Source: Candidatus Thorarchaeota archaeon
Lineage (GTDB): Archaea > Asgardarchaeota > Thorarchaeia > Thorarchaeales > Thorarchaeaceae
NCBI GenBank assembly: GCA_011364905.1
Contig: RDNZ01000002.1
Coordinates: forward strand, 101,994-165,993
Reading direction: 5' to 3'
Length of the DNA stretch: 64,000 nt
The notes below the pieces were generated by a model that made no database searches, was not told the DNA's origin, and was given only the letters and a program-made list of their open reading frames with translations. Below, piece after piece: positions 16,854 to 26,256 of the stretch. Position 1 is the first letter of the stretch, and each line of letters opens with the position of its first letter. Position numbers and translations under genes: made by a program.

Positions 16854-19020
16854 TAACATTCCTCCCTAATCGCTCTTCTATTCCCCCAAGGAGCCCACTG
16901 CTCAGTTCCACGAGTCTTGAGAGACCCCCTAATCCTGCAAGCACAACAATGCTGGCTAGCAACCATCGTGACCTCTCCAGTAGACTATATGCATCCCCCA
17001 CTGGAATACCAACGTTCTCTGAAATGTCTCTTATGGACATAGAAGTGGTAGCGGCGGCACCAATCAGGTTTTCAAACGACTCATCAAGCTCGGAAACAGA
17101 CTCCATCGACACAAGATGCCTTACGAGAGAGAGAAGCGAAACAGCATCCTCTGTGAATGGCATCATGGCCATTAGCTCTCGTATCGTCCTCATGCGGAGA
17201 TACAGCCTATTCACTGTCCTTCCGAGTCTTGTGATCTTGAAAGCGCCTTCCTTGCTTCCCTCAATGAGCCCCAATCGTGATAATGCACCTGTGGGACTAG
17301 ACTCTTCCATGGCGATGGGCACGATGTAGTTCGCTAGAGGTCGTATCTTTTCATTGCGTGATGCCTTGAGTCCGAGAGAAACCAGATGCATACAAAGGAT
17401 ACCAGTTTCATCCAATGGATTACCACATGAACAACTTGCACCTTCTACAGTGCCACTGGTCTGGAGTCGGGTGGAGAACCGACAGGTGAAGCTCCCACCT
17501 TGAAAACCTGAAACTATTCCTCCGAGGACATCCTCGCTGGTTTCCCTGATGCTGACGGAGCCTAGTGCGTCTTTTCTTGCAGCCTGAACTGTGTCAGGCA
17601 GGGCATGTTTCTCAATAACCGATTCCGCTGAGATCTCTCCGAGATGTAGGGGCCTCATGGGACTTCTAACATCTCTCACCGCGCAGAACACGAGATAAGA
17701 CTCGCTCATTATGTCCTCCATCTGTTTCACTGTGCTCTCATTCATGGTGTCAAGAAGGACAAGAATTTGCTCGGTAAGCGATGCCGCTGAACCGAGCCTA
17801 CTCCTCACTCTTTCATATCGAGGAATCAGGGTTTCACCAACCTCATCAAAGTATCTGCGCTTCACAAGCTCGCACTCACCTCTACTACTAGTGAGGATGA
17901 CACCAAAGCCCATAACATCATGTCCAGGTCTCCCCGCACGTCCAAGCATTTGATGGACTGTGTTAGCAGAGAGCATCTCTCTATGATCCTCCGGCGAACG
18001 ACAACTGGTGAGCACAACGGTACGAGCTGGGAGATCCATTCCTGCAGCTAGGGTAGATGTTGCACAGATTACACGTAACATGCCTTTTCTGAACAAGCGC
18101 TCCACCAAAGCTCTGACACTCGAGCTGAGTCCAGCATGGTGGAATCCTACGCCATTATGCAAGACTTTCCGTAGGGGCGCCGGAACTGTCATGAAGGATG
18201 TTTCTACAGAGTTAATTTCATCGTCCAGGGCTTTTCGCTCAATGGAACCAAGTTGCCTAATCACATTTTCAGACAATCGTTCAGCCTCAAGTTCAGCAAA
18301 CCTTCGGGTTCTGTGAAAGGTGATGACTTGACCGTTTGCCTGCACTACCGTCATCACTGTTTTTTGGACTGCTCGGGCCTTATCGGGTGTGTGGACTACC
18401 TTACAGACAAGCGGAACAGGACGCTCATCAGATGCAACAAGTCCGCAACCAAGCCATTCCGCTAGTTCATCTGGGTCCTTAACTGTGGCTGAGAGTGCTA
18501 CTATCTGCAGGTCGTCAATGCTTCGTTTCAAACGAAGGATAGTGCTTTCTAGTCTTGCTCCTCGTGTCGAGTCCGAAAGGTTTTGGACCTCATCTATGAC
18601 CACTGTTCCGACCTCTGGAAGCCACTCCACCTGGTGTCTCAACAGAGAGTCTGCTCGTTCATAGGTGGTCACAATGATGTCGTATTCTGCCATATCCTCT
18701 CCTGAAAGATGCAGGTCACCGGTAGTCACTCCAATTCTGATGGCATTTTCTTGGTACCGCTCTCTCAGAACTCGTGTTATCTGATATGCCAGAGCTCTTA
18801 GGGGTACCAAAAACAAGCCTCTTCGACCATTGAAAATCGATCTAAGCAGGCCCATCTCCCCCACCAATGTTTTTCCCGATCCTGTTGGAGCACTCACCAA
18901 TATACTGGCCCCATCAAGAAGACCCTTGTCAATTGCCTCAGTCTGAACACCCCTTGGTGTGACACCAACTTGCTCTAGCATCCGAGTGACACTTGCAGGG
19001 ATATCAGTGACAGACATCAT
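16840..19020 (-). CDS. Hel308/Ski2-like superfamily 2 helicase with SWIM zinc finger
   Basis: 726 residues. Motif I is SAPTGSGKT (about 43-51), motif II DEVQ (about 143-146), motif III SAT, and motif VI QMLGRAGRPG. Hel308 usually has DEIH/DEVH, so DEVQ is a variant. Residues about 500-548 contain CSCGNPLDETGILCMHL, which fits the CxCxnCxH SWIM zinc-finger pattern; canonical Hel308 lacks this. The C-terminal part is helical with a winged-helix-like segment. It probably unwinds branched or forked DNA. ATG start in a 4-base overlap with the HerA-like gene. Confidence 0.88.
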   Translation of the reverse strand: MMSVTDIPASVTRMLEQVGVTPRGVQTEAIDKGLLDGASILVSAPTGSGKTLVGEMGLLRSIFNGRRGLFLVPLRALAYQITRVLRERYQENAIRIGVTTGDLHLSGEDMAEYDIIVTTYERADSLLRHQVEWLPEVGTVVIDEVQNLSDSTRGARLESTILRLKRSIDDLQIVALSATVKDPDELAEWLGCGLVASDERPVPLVCKVVHTPDKARAVQKTVMTVVQANGQVITFHRTRRFAELEAERLSENVIRQLGSIERKALDDEINSVETSFMTVPAPLRKVLHNGVGFHHAGLSSSVRALVERLFRKGMLRVICATSTLAAGMDLPARTVVLTSCRSPEDHREMLSANTVHQMLGRAGRPGHDVMGFGVILTSSRGECELVKRRYFDEVGETLIPRYERVRSRLGSAASLTEQILVLLDTMNESTVKQMEDIMSESYLVFCAVRDVRSPMRPLHLGEISAESVIEKHALPDTVQAARKDALGSVSIRETSEDVLGGIVSGFQGGSFTCRFSTRLQTSGTVEGASCSCGNPLDETGILCMHLVSLGLKASRNEKIRPLANYIVPIAMEESSPTGALSRLGLIEGSKEGAFKITRLGRTVNRLYLRMRTIRELMAMMPFTEDAVSLLSLVRHLVSMESVSELDESFENLIGAAATTSMSIRDISENVGIPVGDAYSLLERSRWLLASIVVLAGLGGLSRLVELSSGLLGGIEERLGRNVNDSS

Positions 19021-21368
19021 ACCTCGGACCCAACCTCCTCTGATTGACGCAGAGCCATGCTACCCTTCATGGTTATCCGATAATTCTTGTAGGAAACTCC
19101 TGCATGGGACTCGCTACCACGAAGAATCAGACTCGCATTCTCCAACCGTGCAAGAATAGCCTCGATGTCAACCTCCGTATGGCCCTTTGCGTTGAGAAAA
19201 CGTCTGACAGACTCCTCAGTGAGAGGCTCGTAGCGGGTAAGGAGCTTAAGAATCTCTTTCACAGATGCTCTGTCTCGTCCTCCAACCACAGCAAGTAGTG
19301 TTTTTGGTTTCCCTGCTTCGGGCCCGTCATCCGTTTTAGTTAGACTAGGCCTCGGAAGCATGTCAACTCCCTCATTGGATAGTGTTCTAAGCCCTGGTTC
19401 AGGTGCAATCTTGAATGGCATACAAGTCTTTGCCTGTTCGTGCGACATGAGAGCATAGCCTCGCTCCATTACTCTCAGGAACGAACCTTCTCGCGATGAT
19501 TGACGCGCCTTGCTATGAATTCCTGTCCCAACAACATCTAATGACAAGAGGTCAGATACATAAGCAATATCAGCGGACTCCCGCAACCTTAGAGCGATAC
19601 ATGAACCAAAGGCGTCCGCCGCATCCCACATTAAGGCTGATGGGTTGTTTACACTGAGTATAAGAGGTCCTCTCTTGAGGAGCCTCCGAACGATTCTCTC
19701 AGCCATTACCCCCCGTTTGGTATACCTGAAAGTGCTTTTATTTGTGACAAGATGTTCAGGCATATCAATGACAGTGACCAAATCAGATTCTTTTGCAAGT
19801 CCTGACAATTTGAGGCTCATAAGATCCAGTGCAAACATATCGAGATCAAGAGCTCCAATCGCGAGGTTCACAACTACAAGCTCATGAGAGGCGATCCTAC
19901 TAAGAGAAATCGTCTGAGTACCATAGAATGCTTTTGCTCCTGACCCCTGATAGAGCCTCTTGATGGCATCGAGCGCAAGTGCTGAAGACTTGGATAATCT
20001 AACATTCTGTGGAGGGACTGCACCCTCCTGAAGGGATTCATGCTCAGGATCAATAACTACATCGGCGAGTGTTCCATTCCCGAGAGCAACCACTCTGCTC
20101 AATGCAACCTCAAAGTCAGCGGCTGGGCTGAGATTAGTCCCAGCAAGAGTTTCCAATAGCAGTAGCAACTCCGAAACATACTGTGTTCTGGGAATTCCCT
20201 CAGAGTCCACAGGATTCAGTACAAAGTCCTTCCCGAGACTAACGGCGAGACCGCTGGAGCTGACACCAGCCAGACTTTGGCAATCATCGTTTATTGTGAG
20301 CACTAGAACCTTCTTTCCCTTGGCTAAAATCTGGTCAATAAGAACACTGAGAACTTGCTTTCGATCCCGCCAATCTCCTCCGCATAATAAGAGACCACGT
20401 TCAAGGTCAGAATGCATCAACCCCACTGAGGGACCTGTCTTTAGGGTTTCGGGATTCACAACAACGCCCAGAGGGTAGTCATCAGACCTGCTTCTTATTG
20501 GCGCAATGAACTCCCCCGGAACGTTACTTCCCACCTCAGGACCTAGTTCGCTTGGCAGTTGTACTAGCCACTCTGCCAACTCCTTTCCTGTGGCAAAGAA
20601 AGTGGGCGAACTGCTACAGAGGTCCCACTCTTCAAGTCTTTGGCCAAGGTCTTTCTCCTTCAACCTCCTAAAGCCGCTGTCAGGAACACTCCCTTTCACT
20701 TGCCCCTCAACTAGTCGGACGTCAGATTCCGTATGAGAATGTCCAACAAAATACAGCTGTGAACGCCAGAGCCCCCCCCGTGCATGAAAGTAGGTCTTCC
20801 TCTGTGATGAGGAAATATGATTGAGATATCTCTCGATTATGGAAGTGACAACACCATCTCTTGCAACCTGTTTTGAGTCAGATGGAAACAGATCTGCAAC
20901 CATCAAGAAACCATGTGAACTGTCTAGACCTCGAAGAAGTTTGCTTAGATTTCCTTGTAGGATTGGCCGAGCTTTCTTCATGTTGAGTGCAATGAGATGG
21001 CTTTCCTTTCCAAGACCCCTACAATGTAGCGATTTTTTCTCTTCACTGTAACTCACATCTGGGTCGGGTACCCTATACCAACTAGTATCATCGAGCGACC
21101 GAGTTTCAAGGTAGTTTTGAATCAAGGGCAGAACAAGCATCAGCATTAGGATTATTCCAGTAATGAATATCGTGACATAAGGCAGCTGAATCACTGTAAT
21201 CATAATAACCAATGAGAGTCCAAGAGCATAATCCCATGGAAGCTTGACTGACCTGTCATCCCATCGTATCTCTGTGTCTGTCGTTATGGTCATGCCAGAC
21301 GCCTCAAGCTGGTCCATAGGATCCTGCGCAGGCTCTGAGCCCATGATGTTCCCTCGTTTCTTAGTCAA
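19017..21368 (-). CDS. Membrane-anchored HerA/VirB4-like protein with eroded ATPase motifs
   Basis: 783 residues. Two membrane helices lie at about residues 44-88. The C-terminal 450 residues follow the HerA layout: GVVVNPETLK, then SVGLMHSDLERGLLLCGGD where HerA has the dL.RH.li.G.TGSGKS segment. The P-loop here reads GGDWRDRKQ, without Lys-Ser/Thr. The Walker B position reads VTVIDMPEHLV, where HerA has DEAH. A later block (LSVNNPSALM, then IALRL) matches the HerA arginine/sensor region. The last 80 residues look like a winged helix. TTG 21368 or ATG 21344 (behind CGAGGGAAC) may be the start. It is probably a non-hydrolysing ring or scaffold subunit. Confidence 0.65.
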   Translation of the reverse strand: MTKKRGNIMGSEPAQDPMDQLEASGMTITTDTEIRWDDRSVKLPWDYALGLSLVIMITVIQLPYVTIFITGIILMLMLVLPLIQNYLETRSLDDTSWYRVPDPDVSYSEEKKSLHCRGLGKESHLIALNMKKARPILQGNLSKLLRGLDSSHGFLMVADLFPSDSKQVARDGVVTSIIERYLNHISSSQRKTYFHARGGLWRSQLYFVGHSHTESDVRLVEGQVKGSVPDSGFRRLKEKDLGQRLEEWDLCSSSPTFFATGKELAEWLVQLPSELGPEVGSNVPGEFIAPIRSRSDDYPLGVVVNPETLKTGPSVGLMHSDLERGLLLCGGDWRDRKQVLSVLIDQILAKGKKVLVLTINDDCQSLAGVSSSGLAVSLGKDFVLNPVDSEGIPRTQYVSELLLLLETLAGTNLSPAADFEVALSRVVALGNGTLADVVIDPEHESLQEGAVPPQNVRLSKSSALALDAIKRLYQGSGAKAFYGTQTISLSRIASHELVVVNLAIGALDLDMFALDLMSLKLSGLAKESDLVTVIDMPEHLVTNKSTFRYTKRGVMAERIVRRLLKRGPLILSVNNPSALMWDAADAFGSCIALRLRESADIAYVSDLLSLDVVGTGIHSKARQSSREGSFLRVMERGYALMSHEQAKTCMPFKIAPEPGLRTLSNEGVDMLPRPSLTKTDDGPEAGKPKTLLAVVGGRDRASVKEILKLLTRYEPLTEESVRRFLNAKGHTEVDIEAILARLENASLILRGSESHAGVSYKNYRITMKGSMALRQSEEVGSEV

Positions 21369-21638
21369 CTAGGTCCTTCCCCCTTGTCTTGCCAAGACTT
21401 TCAACATCATCTTAATGCGAATCAGCATTTTCTGATCTGAAGAGTTCACCACTAGTGAATCGTTCATAATGACCAGCTCAGGATGCTCATGCTTCGAAGG
21501 ATGCCCGAGTACCATTAGAACTGGCTCCTTGGATACAGTTGTCCAAGTGTATCCATGGCCCCGTTTCAGGAAGTCCATCACCGCGTCAGCCTCCACACCT
21601 GATGGAATGTTTAGTGATACATCCTCACCCACTGACAA
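21369..21638 (-). CDS. Small conserved-looking protein of the repair operon
   Basis: 89 residues, soluble, mixed alpha/beta, no recognised motif. TTG start at 21638 follows AGGAGGCG and overlaps the upstream gene by 14 bases; the stop abuts the HerA-like gene. Strict packing in the operon argues that it is a real gene. Function unknown. Confidence 0.65.
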   Translation of the reverse strand: MSVGEDVSLNIPSGVEADAVMDFLKRGHGYTWTTVSKEPVLMVLGHPSKHEHPELVIMNDSLVVNSSDQKMLIRIKMMLKVLARQGGRT

Positions 21639-22218
21639 CGCCTCCTGTGTTCACCAGTTGCATCTCGTAGAGTCCTGCACGCTCCACAGGTGTATGAGGA
21701 TAGGATGAACGCATGGCACTCTCTAACGTTGTCACATCATCAAACACCTTCTCAGCCAACATCCTGATTATGCGTGCCCCATTCCAAAATCGGAGAGACC
21801 GTCTGACAACCTGCATACCAACCAGCGTTGAGTTGTCATCCAAAGGGCGACACACGAAGAACCGAACCTCACATTGACTCTCTTTCTTGAACTGCTCACT
21901 CATAGCTCTCAGTACCTGTTTGGCTGCGTGCGAAACATCAATCCCCAAGGGTACGCTAGCCAGTAAGCAACCTGCTTGAACCTCTACAGTCCAATTGCGA
22001 CGAATGGCCATGGTGCCGGTTGCCTCATCCCAGAATACAACGACGGGTCGTTTCCATAAAACGAAGAGAGCGATTACTAGAGACGCTAAACCAATCCCAA
22101 CCAAGGTCTCGAAAGCAAATCTTCCTTTGGGGTCCATGATGATTCTAGTTGACCATGCCGCCAGAACAGCAGCTGGAACAGTCCATTTCACCCACTCATA
22201 ATCCTGGTAATTCCTCAT
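21625..22218 (-). CDS. Membrane protein of the repair operon, two helices
   Basis: 197 residues. Two membrane helices (about residues 11-28 and 36-56) are followed by a soluble domain of 140 residues that faces the cytosol by the positive-inside rule. No family recognised. ATG start behind GGAGGGTGTGA, 3 bases after the XPD stop. The two-helix plus soluble layout resembles the N-terminus of the HerA-like protein two genes later. Confidence 0.7.
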   Translation of the reverse strand: MRNYQDYEWVKWTVPAAVLAAWSTRIIMDPKGRFAFETLVGIGLASLVIALFVLWKRPVVVFWDEATGTMAIRRNWTVEVQAGCLLASVPLGIDVSHAAKQVLRAMSEQFKKESQCEVRFFVCRPLDDNSTLVGMQVVRRSLRFWNGARIIRMLAEKVFDDVTTLESAMRSSYPHTPVERAGLYEMQLVNTGGVVSG

Positions 22219-22221
22219 TCA

Positions 22222-24159
22222 TCACACCCTCCTCACAAACATCCCGATGGCGTCTCGCAGCTCATCCTCTCCTCTGTATGGCCAGAGATCTGCGGCTGTG
22301 TCCTCTCCGAATACGTCAATGTGTTTCAAGAACCGCTTGTCTAATAGCACAACTATGCCTTGATCCTCCGGTGACCTCCTGAGTCTTCCTGCCATTTGTG
22401 CAACTTTTCGTATTGATGGTACAACCACAGCATAATAGTACCCTGAGCCAGCTCCGTATCTTCGATCATAGAAGTCCTGCAACGCTTTTTGATGACTTGT
22501 CGGAGGACTGAATGGTATCCCCACACCAATAATGAGGTCCACCATGCTAGACCCCGCCTCCACCAAGTCTACTCCTTCGCTCACCTTTCCACCATAAACA
22601 CAGAACAAGGCATGGGGCTGCGAGGCGAGAGCTTCCTTCACATCATCAATTCTACTGCGTCTATCCTCAATAAGACGCTCTCGAAATCCTGCGTTTACTC
22701 CAAAACTCAAGACATCTCGCATGATTGCATAGCTCGGGAAAGCAATCATGGCGCTCTTGTTGGCGGGAACTGCCTCGAGTACGGTTTCGATCCTCTCACT
22801 CAAAGTACGCCAAAGGTCAGGTCCTCTGGACTTGTAGCTTGTTGATACTTCTCTGTCCACTAGAATGAGCCTTGTTCCTCGTGGATAGGGACTGGAAAGT
22901 TCCTCACCTTTTGCACTACCAATTCCAAGTATTCGTTTGTAGTGAGAGAGTGGTCTCAGAGTTCCAGACATAAGGAGCGAGGAGCGTGCCATCCTGAGTA
23001 TCGGAGCAATTAGTCCAGCAGCATTCAGTGGACGAATCTTCAGGATAACGCGCATGATGTCTTGGTGCTCCTCCCAGCCGGTTGACTTCTCAATGGTGAC
23101 CAACCAGTCATCACTCTCGGTAGCTTTTCTTCCAGCATAGAGGAAAGACACTAGTCGATCCACTGGTGTGTCAACAGGGACAGTCTCATCCGCACCTTCA
23201 AGCAGAGTACTATACTCGATGAGCTGTTCCAAATCGCCTTGTGCAGCAAAACGCGGATAAGCGTCCCACTTGTCAAGACATCGTTCGTCCTTCAATGTGT
23301 CGAGATTCACCGAAACGGTCTCCCAAAGAAAATCGACTGTTTCCTCCAACCAACGCACACCAGTTTCTTTGACGATGTCGCGCTTGTGCTCTCTGAGCCA
23401 TAGCAAGTCAGCCCCACGCAGCTCCGCAGCCTCAGCCTCTAGAACATGAGATGAGAGGTTATGAGCCTCATCCACAAGGATGTCAATCTCGTACAAGCCA
23501 ATTCCTAGCGATGAAAGAAGGGCCATTTGGACACGGCTTCTAAACAGGTAGTCATAGGGACCAACAATGACTCTACTTTTCTTAGCGCACCATCTAAGCA
23601 CCTCGTAGGGACACATACCATTGTCACGGCCAACATCCTCAGCTACCGACTGACTCACGACATTGTCTTTGAGGAGCTCATCTATAGTTTCTAGGAATGC
23701 CTGACGAGGTTGATGTCGTCCATCAGCATTTCTTCTGTAGCAATTCCAATAATAGGTGCAGTTGCCCGTTTTGACAAGGGCTGCGCACTCACGCATGAAA
23801 CCCAACGAAGAAATATGCCTCATCTGACCCTTCATGGGACACACGTGTTTCCTAGAAACCATGCTGGTAGCTGTAAGCAGTGTATCCTGGGTGTAGATGC
23901 GTAATTGTGTGAGTTCTTCCTCGAACACCTTTGATTGCGAGTGAGTTCGGGTAAGCACGAGTAATCGTGACTCAGGATCATTCACACGTGCAGCCAAGTA
24001 ACCGGACAGAGCCGCAATGGTCTTTCCGATTCCGCAGTCGGCAGAGAGTAGACCCACCGTTCCCTCAGAGAATACTTCCTCTGCATATCGTAATGCGCGT
24101 TCTTGGTGCGGTCGTGGCTCATAGGGGAACCAGTCCATTGGGTCAGGTAGAGTTGCCAT
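22222..24159 (-). CDS. xpd: XPD/Rad3-family iron-sulfur helicase
   Basis: 645 residues, the normal size for archaeal XPD, a 5'-to-3' DNA helicase. Walker A is ADCGIGKT (about 40-47). The cysteine set of the 4Fe-4S domain is in HVCPMKG, ECAALVKTGNCTYYWNC and MCPYEVLRWC. DEAH is at about residue 226, and motif VI is QMAGRLRRSPED. ATG start behind GGGGGAATAAGG. It lies 2 bases after an unknown 195-residue protein and 3 bases before a membrane protein, inside the repair operon. Confidence 0.95.
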   Translation of the reverse strand: MATLPDPMDWFPYEPRPHQERALRYAEEVFSEGTVGLLSADCGIGKTIAALSGYLAARVNDPESRLLVLTRTHSQSKVFEEELTQLRIYTQDTLLTATSMVSRKHVCPMKGQMRHISSLGFMRECAALVKTGNCTYYWNCYRRNADGRHQPRQAFLETIDELLKDNVVSQSVAEDVGRDNGMCPYEVLRWCAKKSRVIVGPYDYLFRSRVQMALLSSLGIGLYEIDILVDEAHNLSSHVLEAEAAELRGADLLWLREHKRDIVKETGVRWLEETVDFLWETVSVNLDTLKDERCLDKWDAYPRFAAQGDLEQLIEYSTLLEGADETVPVDTPVDRLVSFLYAGRKATESDDWLVTIEKSTGWEEHQDIMRVILKIRPLNAAGLIAPILRMARSSLLMSGTLRPLSHYKRILGIGSAKGEELSSPYPRGTRLILVDREVSTSYKSRGPDLWRTLSERIETVLEAVPANKSAMIAFPSYAIMRDVLSFGVNAGFRERLIEDRRSRIDDVKEALASQPHALFCVYGGKVSEGVDLVEAGSSMVDLIIGVGIPFSPPTSHQKALQDFYDRRYGAGSGYYYAVVVPSIRKVAQMAGRLRRSPEDQGIVVLLDKRFLKHIDVFGEDTAADLWPYRGEDELRDAIGMFVRRV

Positions 24160-24161
24160 CC

Positions 24162-24749
24162 TTATTCCCCCAGGTACAGACAGTTCTCGGCATTATGTAT
24201 TCTGAACTTTAGAGAAAAGTAGGAGCGAAGCAACAGATGGAATGTCTTTGCCGCTGCTGGCGAGTTGAAACCGTTCTTTTTGCCCACCATGCTTTCCAGT
24301 ATCTGAGGGCTGAAACCTCTTCTGCGAGCTTGTCTCCAGAAGGTTCTCTCCACCTCCTCTACTGTGGCTTTATAGAAGTCAAGTGTCTGCTTCACTACTC
24401 GTTGGAGATACTGCACAGCCTCCTTGGCCCTATGAGGGATCTCTGATACCTTCGTTTCAGTGGGGAGATAGACCGCCATACCTTCCCTGCTTTCAAGGTA
24501 CACCTCCGAAGGTACACCTCTGGTACCACGTAGAACCTCAAGATGAGACAGAAGTCGCGGCAGCTGCGAGAGGGTAGGTCTTGCTCTATCTCGCCAATCC
24601 ACCGTCGTGACCACATATAATTCTGGGTCAGGTTCGTGGTAAGCAACTGGAACGGTGGTCAGTCTGTGGGATGTATCACGCATTAAGAGGTTGGTCATGT
24701 TTATGACAGATGCATGGGATTGATACGCAGGAGGCAGAACCACTGCCAT
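24162..24749 (-). CDS. Hypothetical protein of the repair operon
   Basis: 195 residues, soluble. The N-terminal half is beta-rich and the C-terminal half helical, with many Arg and Lys residues (EVERTFWRQARRRGF). No family recognised. Its ATG overlaps the previous stop by one base (TGATG). The position between a zinc-ribbon protein and XPD suggests a DNA-processing accessory factor, by context only. Confidence 0.7.
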   Translation of the reverse strand: MAVVLPPAYQSHASVINMTNLLMRDTSHRLTTVPVAYHEPDPELYVVTTVDWRDRARPTLSQLPRLLSHLEVLRGTRGVPSEVYLESREGMAVYLPTETKVSEIPHRAKEAVQYLQRVVKQTLDFYKATVEEVERTFWRQARRRGFSPQILESMVGKKNGFNSPAAAKTFHLLLRSYFSLKFRIHNAENCLYLGE

Positions 24750-25189
24750 CAGTATTCGTCCCCCACTGCTTTCAGAATCCCATCCATGTTCACAATTAAG
24801 TCCTCGTCCTCCAGCTGGTCTAAGAACCTAACAGCCTTGTCGATTTCGATGCCTGCTTCCTCGCACTCTTGAAGGACCCTATCACGACTCACTCCTGTTC
24901 CACGATTCAAGTCACTGAGGTCAGACACTATATTCAGCACGCGCTTCTTGACACCAAGACCATGTCTCGACTTGGACCTATGCGTAGTTGGTTTCCTCCA
25001 GACAATCCTCTGTATCTCTAGAAGAGCTCCCTCAACTGAATCGACATACTTCCAATCAGGACTAGGCTCGATTCTTCTGGAACAGAGATTGCACTTTGAT
25101 TCCTCATCCTCACTGTACACAGTAGCGTATCCGGTATAGCCGCAATGAGGACACATGAAGATTCTGTACATCTGTTCCTTTGAGGTCAC
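24749..25189 (-). CDS. Zinc-ribbon and winged-helix protein
   Basis: 146 residues. Residues 13-36 hold a zinc ribbon (CPHCG and CNLC). A basic linker (about 66-82) leads to a C-terminal winged helix (about 83-146) resembling those of replication and repair proteins. The GTG start overlaps the radA stop (GTGA). It probably binds DNA. It could equally be a transcription factor; the place directly after radA favours a recombination role. Confidence 0.75.
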   Translation of the reverse strand: MTSKEQMYRIFMCPHCGYTGYATVYSEDEESKCNLCSRRIEPSPDWKYVDSVEGALLEIQRIVWRKPTTHRSKSRHGLGVKKRVLNIVSDLSDLNRGTGVSRDRVLQECEEAGIEIDKAVRFLDQLEDEDLIVNMDGILKAVGDEY

Positions 25190-26256
25190 TCCTCTTGCTC
25201 CTCCTCCTCAGTCTTCTTTCCCTTCTTCTGTTTCTTCTCGTCCTCGTCATCATCCGGCGAACCTAGAGACCCAAGTTTCTCAGAGATCATCTTTTCGGCG
25301 TTTTTCTTCTCTGTTGCATCGTTGTATAGACCGCCCCAGCCAATATGTACCTCAACATCAAACTCCGGAACTCCCGAGTTGTCCTTGAGTGAAATCTTCC
25401 GCTTCTTCTGCGCTCCGACCCTTGTGAAGAACCGATAGTCAGATGCGTGACTCAGAACATGACCACCAACAGGTGCAGATGGGTTTCCAGACCCATAGGT
25501 AGAGATTTGAGTCGTCACCTGATTTGTATACACAAAGATGGCATCGGTTGCAAGACCAAGACGACGCATCCAGTTCATCAGGGAGTTGATACTATACTGA
25601 CGAGATGCCAAAGTACCGATGCCAGTGTACTCCTGCCGAAACAGACCGGTAAAGGAGTCTATCACCAGCATGCTGTACTCGCCTTCAGCCAGCATGAGTT
25701 GAATCTGCTCGGCATACTCCTCCATCTGACTGCTGAGCGCAATAGTTGCCACACTAATGTTACCAAGCACAACCTCTGGATCCAAGCCCCACCGTATCGC
25801 ATTTGCACGGATATGCTTGGTTTTGAAAGATGACTCCGTGTCCAACCACAAGATCCTTCCTTCTAAGCCGCCTTGTTCAAGGGGCAACTGGCACCTCACT
25901 GCAAGATGGTGACAGAGGAAAGTCTTCCCTCCTCGCGCATTACCGTATATCTCAACTATTGATCCTGCTTCCAAACCGCCGAAAAGCTTGCTATCCAAGC
26001 TTTCAATACCGAACTTCAGACGCGGGACCTCTGCTTGTTGCTTCTCCAGTTCAATTCCTGACTTGAACCCAAATTTCCCAGTGACATCTCGTGCGTTTCG
26101 TATGATCTTCGCAACGGTTGCTTCACCCAACTTGGTGCGAGTCTGAAGGTCAATAGGATTCTGAACACTGAGTATTTCAGCGGTCGTGACGAAAGCTTCT
26201 TTGAGCCGCTTCGCCGCTGCGGGGCCGACACCTGGAACTGCCTCCACATCGGTCAA
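25186..26256 (-). CDS. radA: RadA-family recombinase
   Basis: 356 residues. N-terminal helix-hairpin-helix domain (VPGVGPAAAKRLKEAF), then the RecA core with Walker A GNARGGKT (about 105-112), Walker B MLVIDSF (about 195), a YGSGNPSAPVGGHVLSH loop region and GxGTLASRQ. It forms filaments on single-stranded DNA for strand exchange. The P-loop differs from the usual archaeal GEFGSGKT, and the acidic C-terminal tail (about 35 residues, Glu/Lys-rich) is unusual. TTG start behind GAGGAGATGA, 4-base overlap with the upstream gene. It may be the main RadA or a specialised paralogue. Confidence 0.9.
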   Translation of the reverse strand: MTDVEAVPGVGPAAAKRLKEAFVTTAEILSVQNPIDLQTRTKLGEATVAKIIRNARDVTGKFGFKSGIELEKQQAEVPRLKFGIESLDSKLFGGLEAGSIVEIYGNARGGKTFLCHHLAVRCQLPLEQGGLEGRILWLDTESSFKTKHIRANAIRWGLDPEVVLGNISVATIALSSQMEEYAEQIQLMLAEGEYSMLVIDSFTGLFRQEYTGIGTLASRQYSINSLMNWMRRLGLATDAIFVYTNQVTTQISTYGSGNPSAPVGGHVLSHASDYRFFTRVGAQKKRKISLKDNSGVPEFDVEVHIGWGGLYNDATEKKNAEKMISEKLGSLGSPDDDEDEKKQKKGKKTEEEEQEE

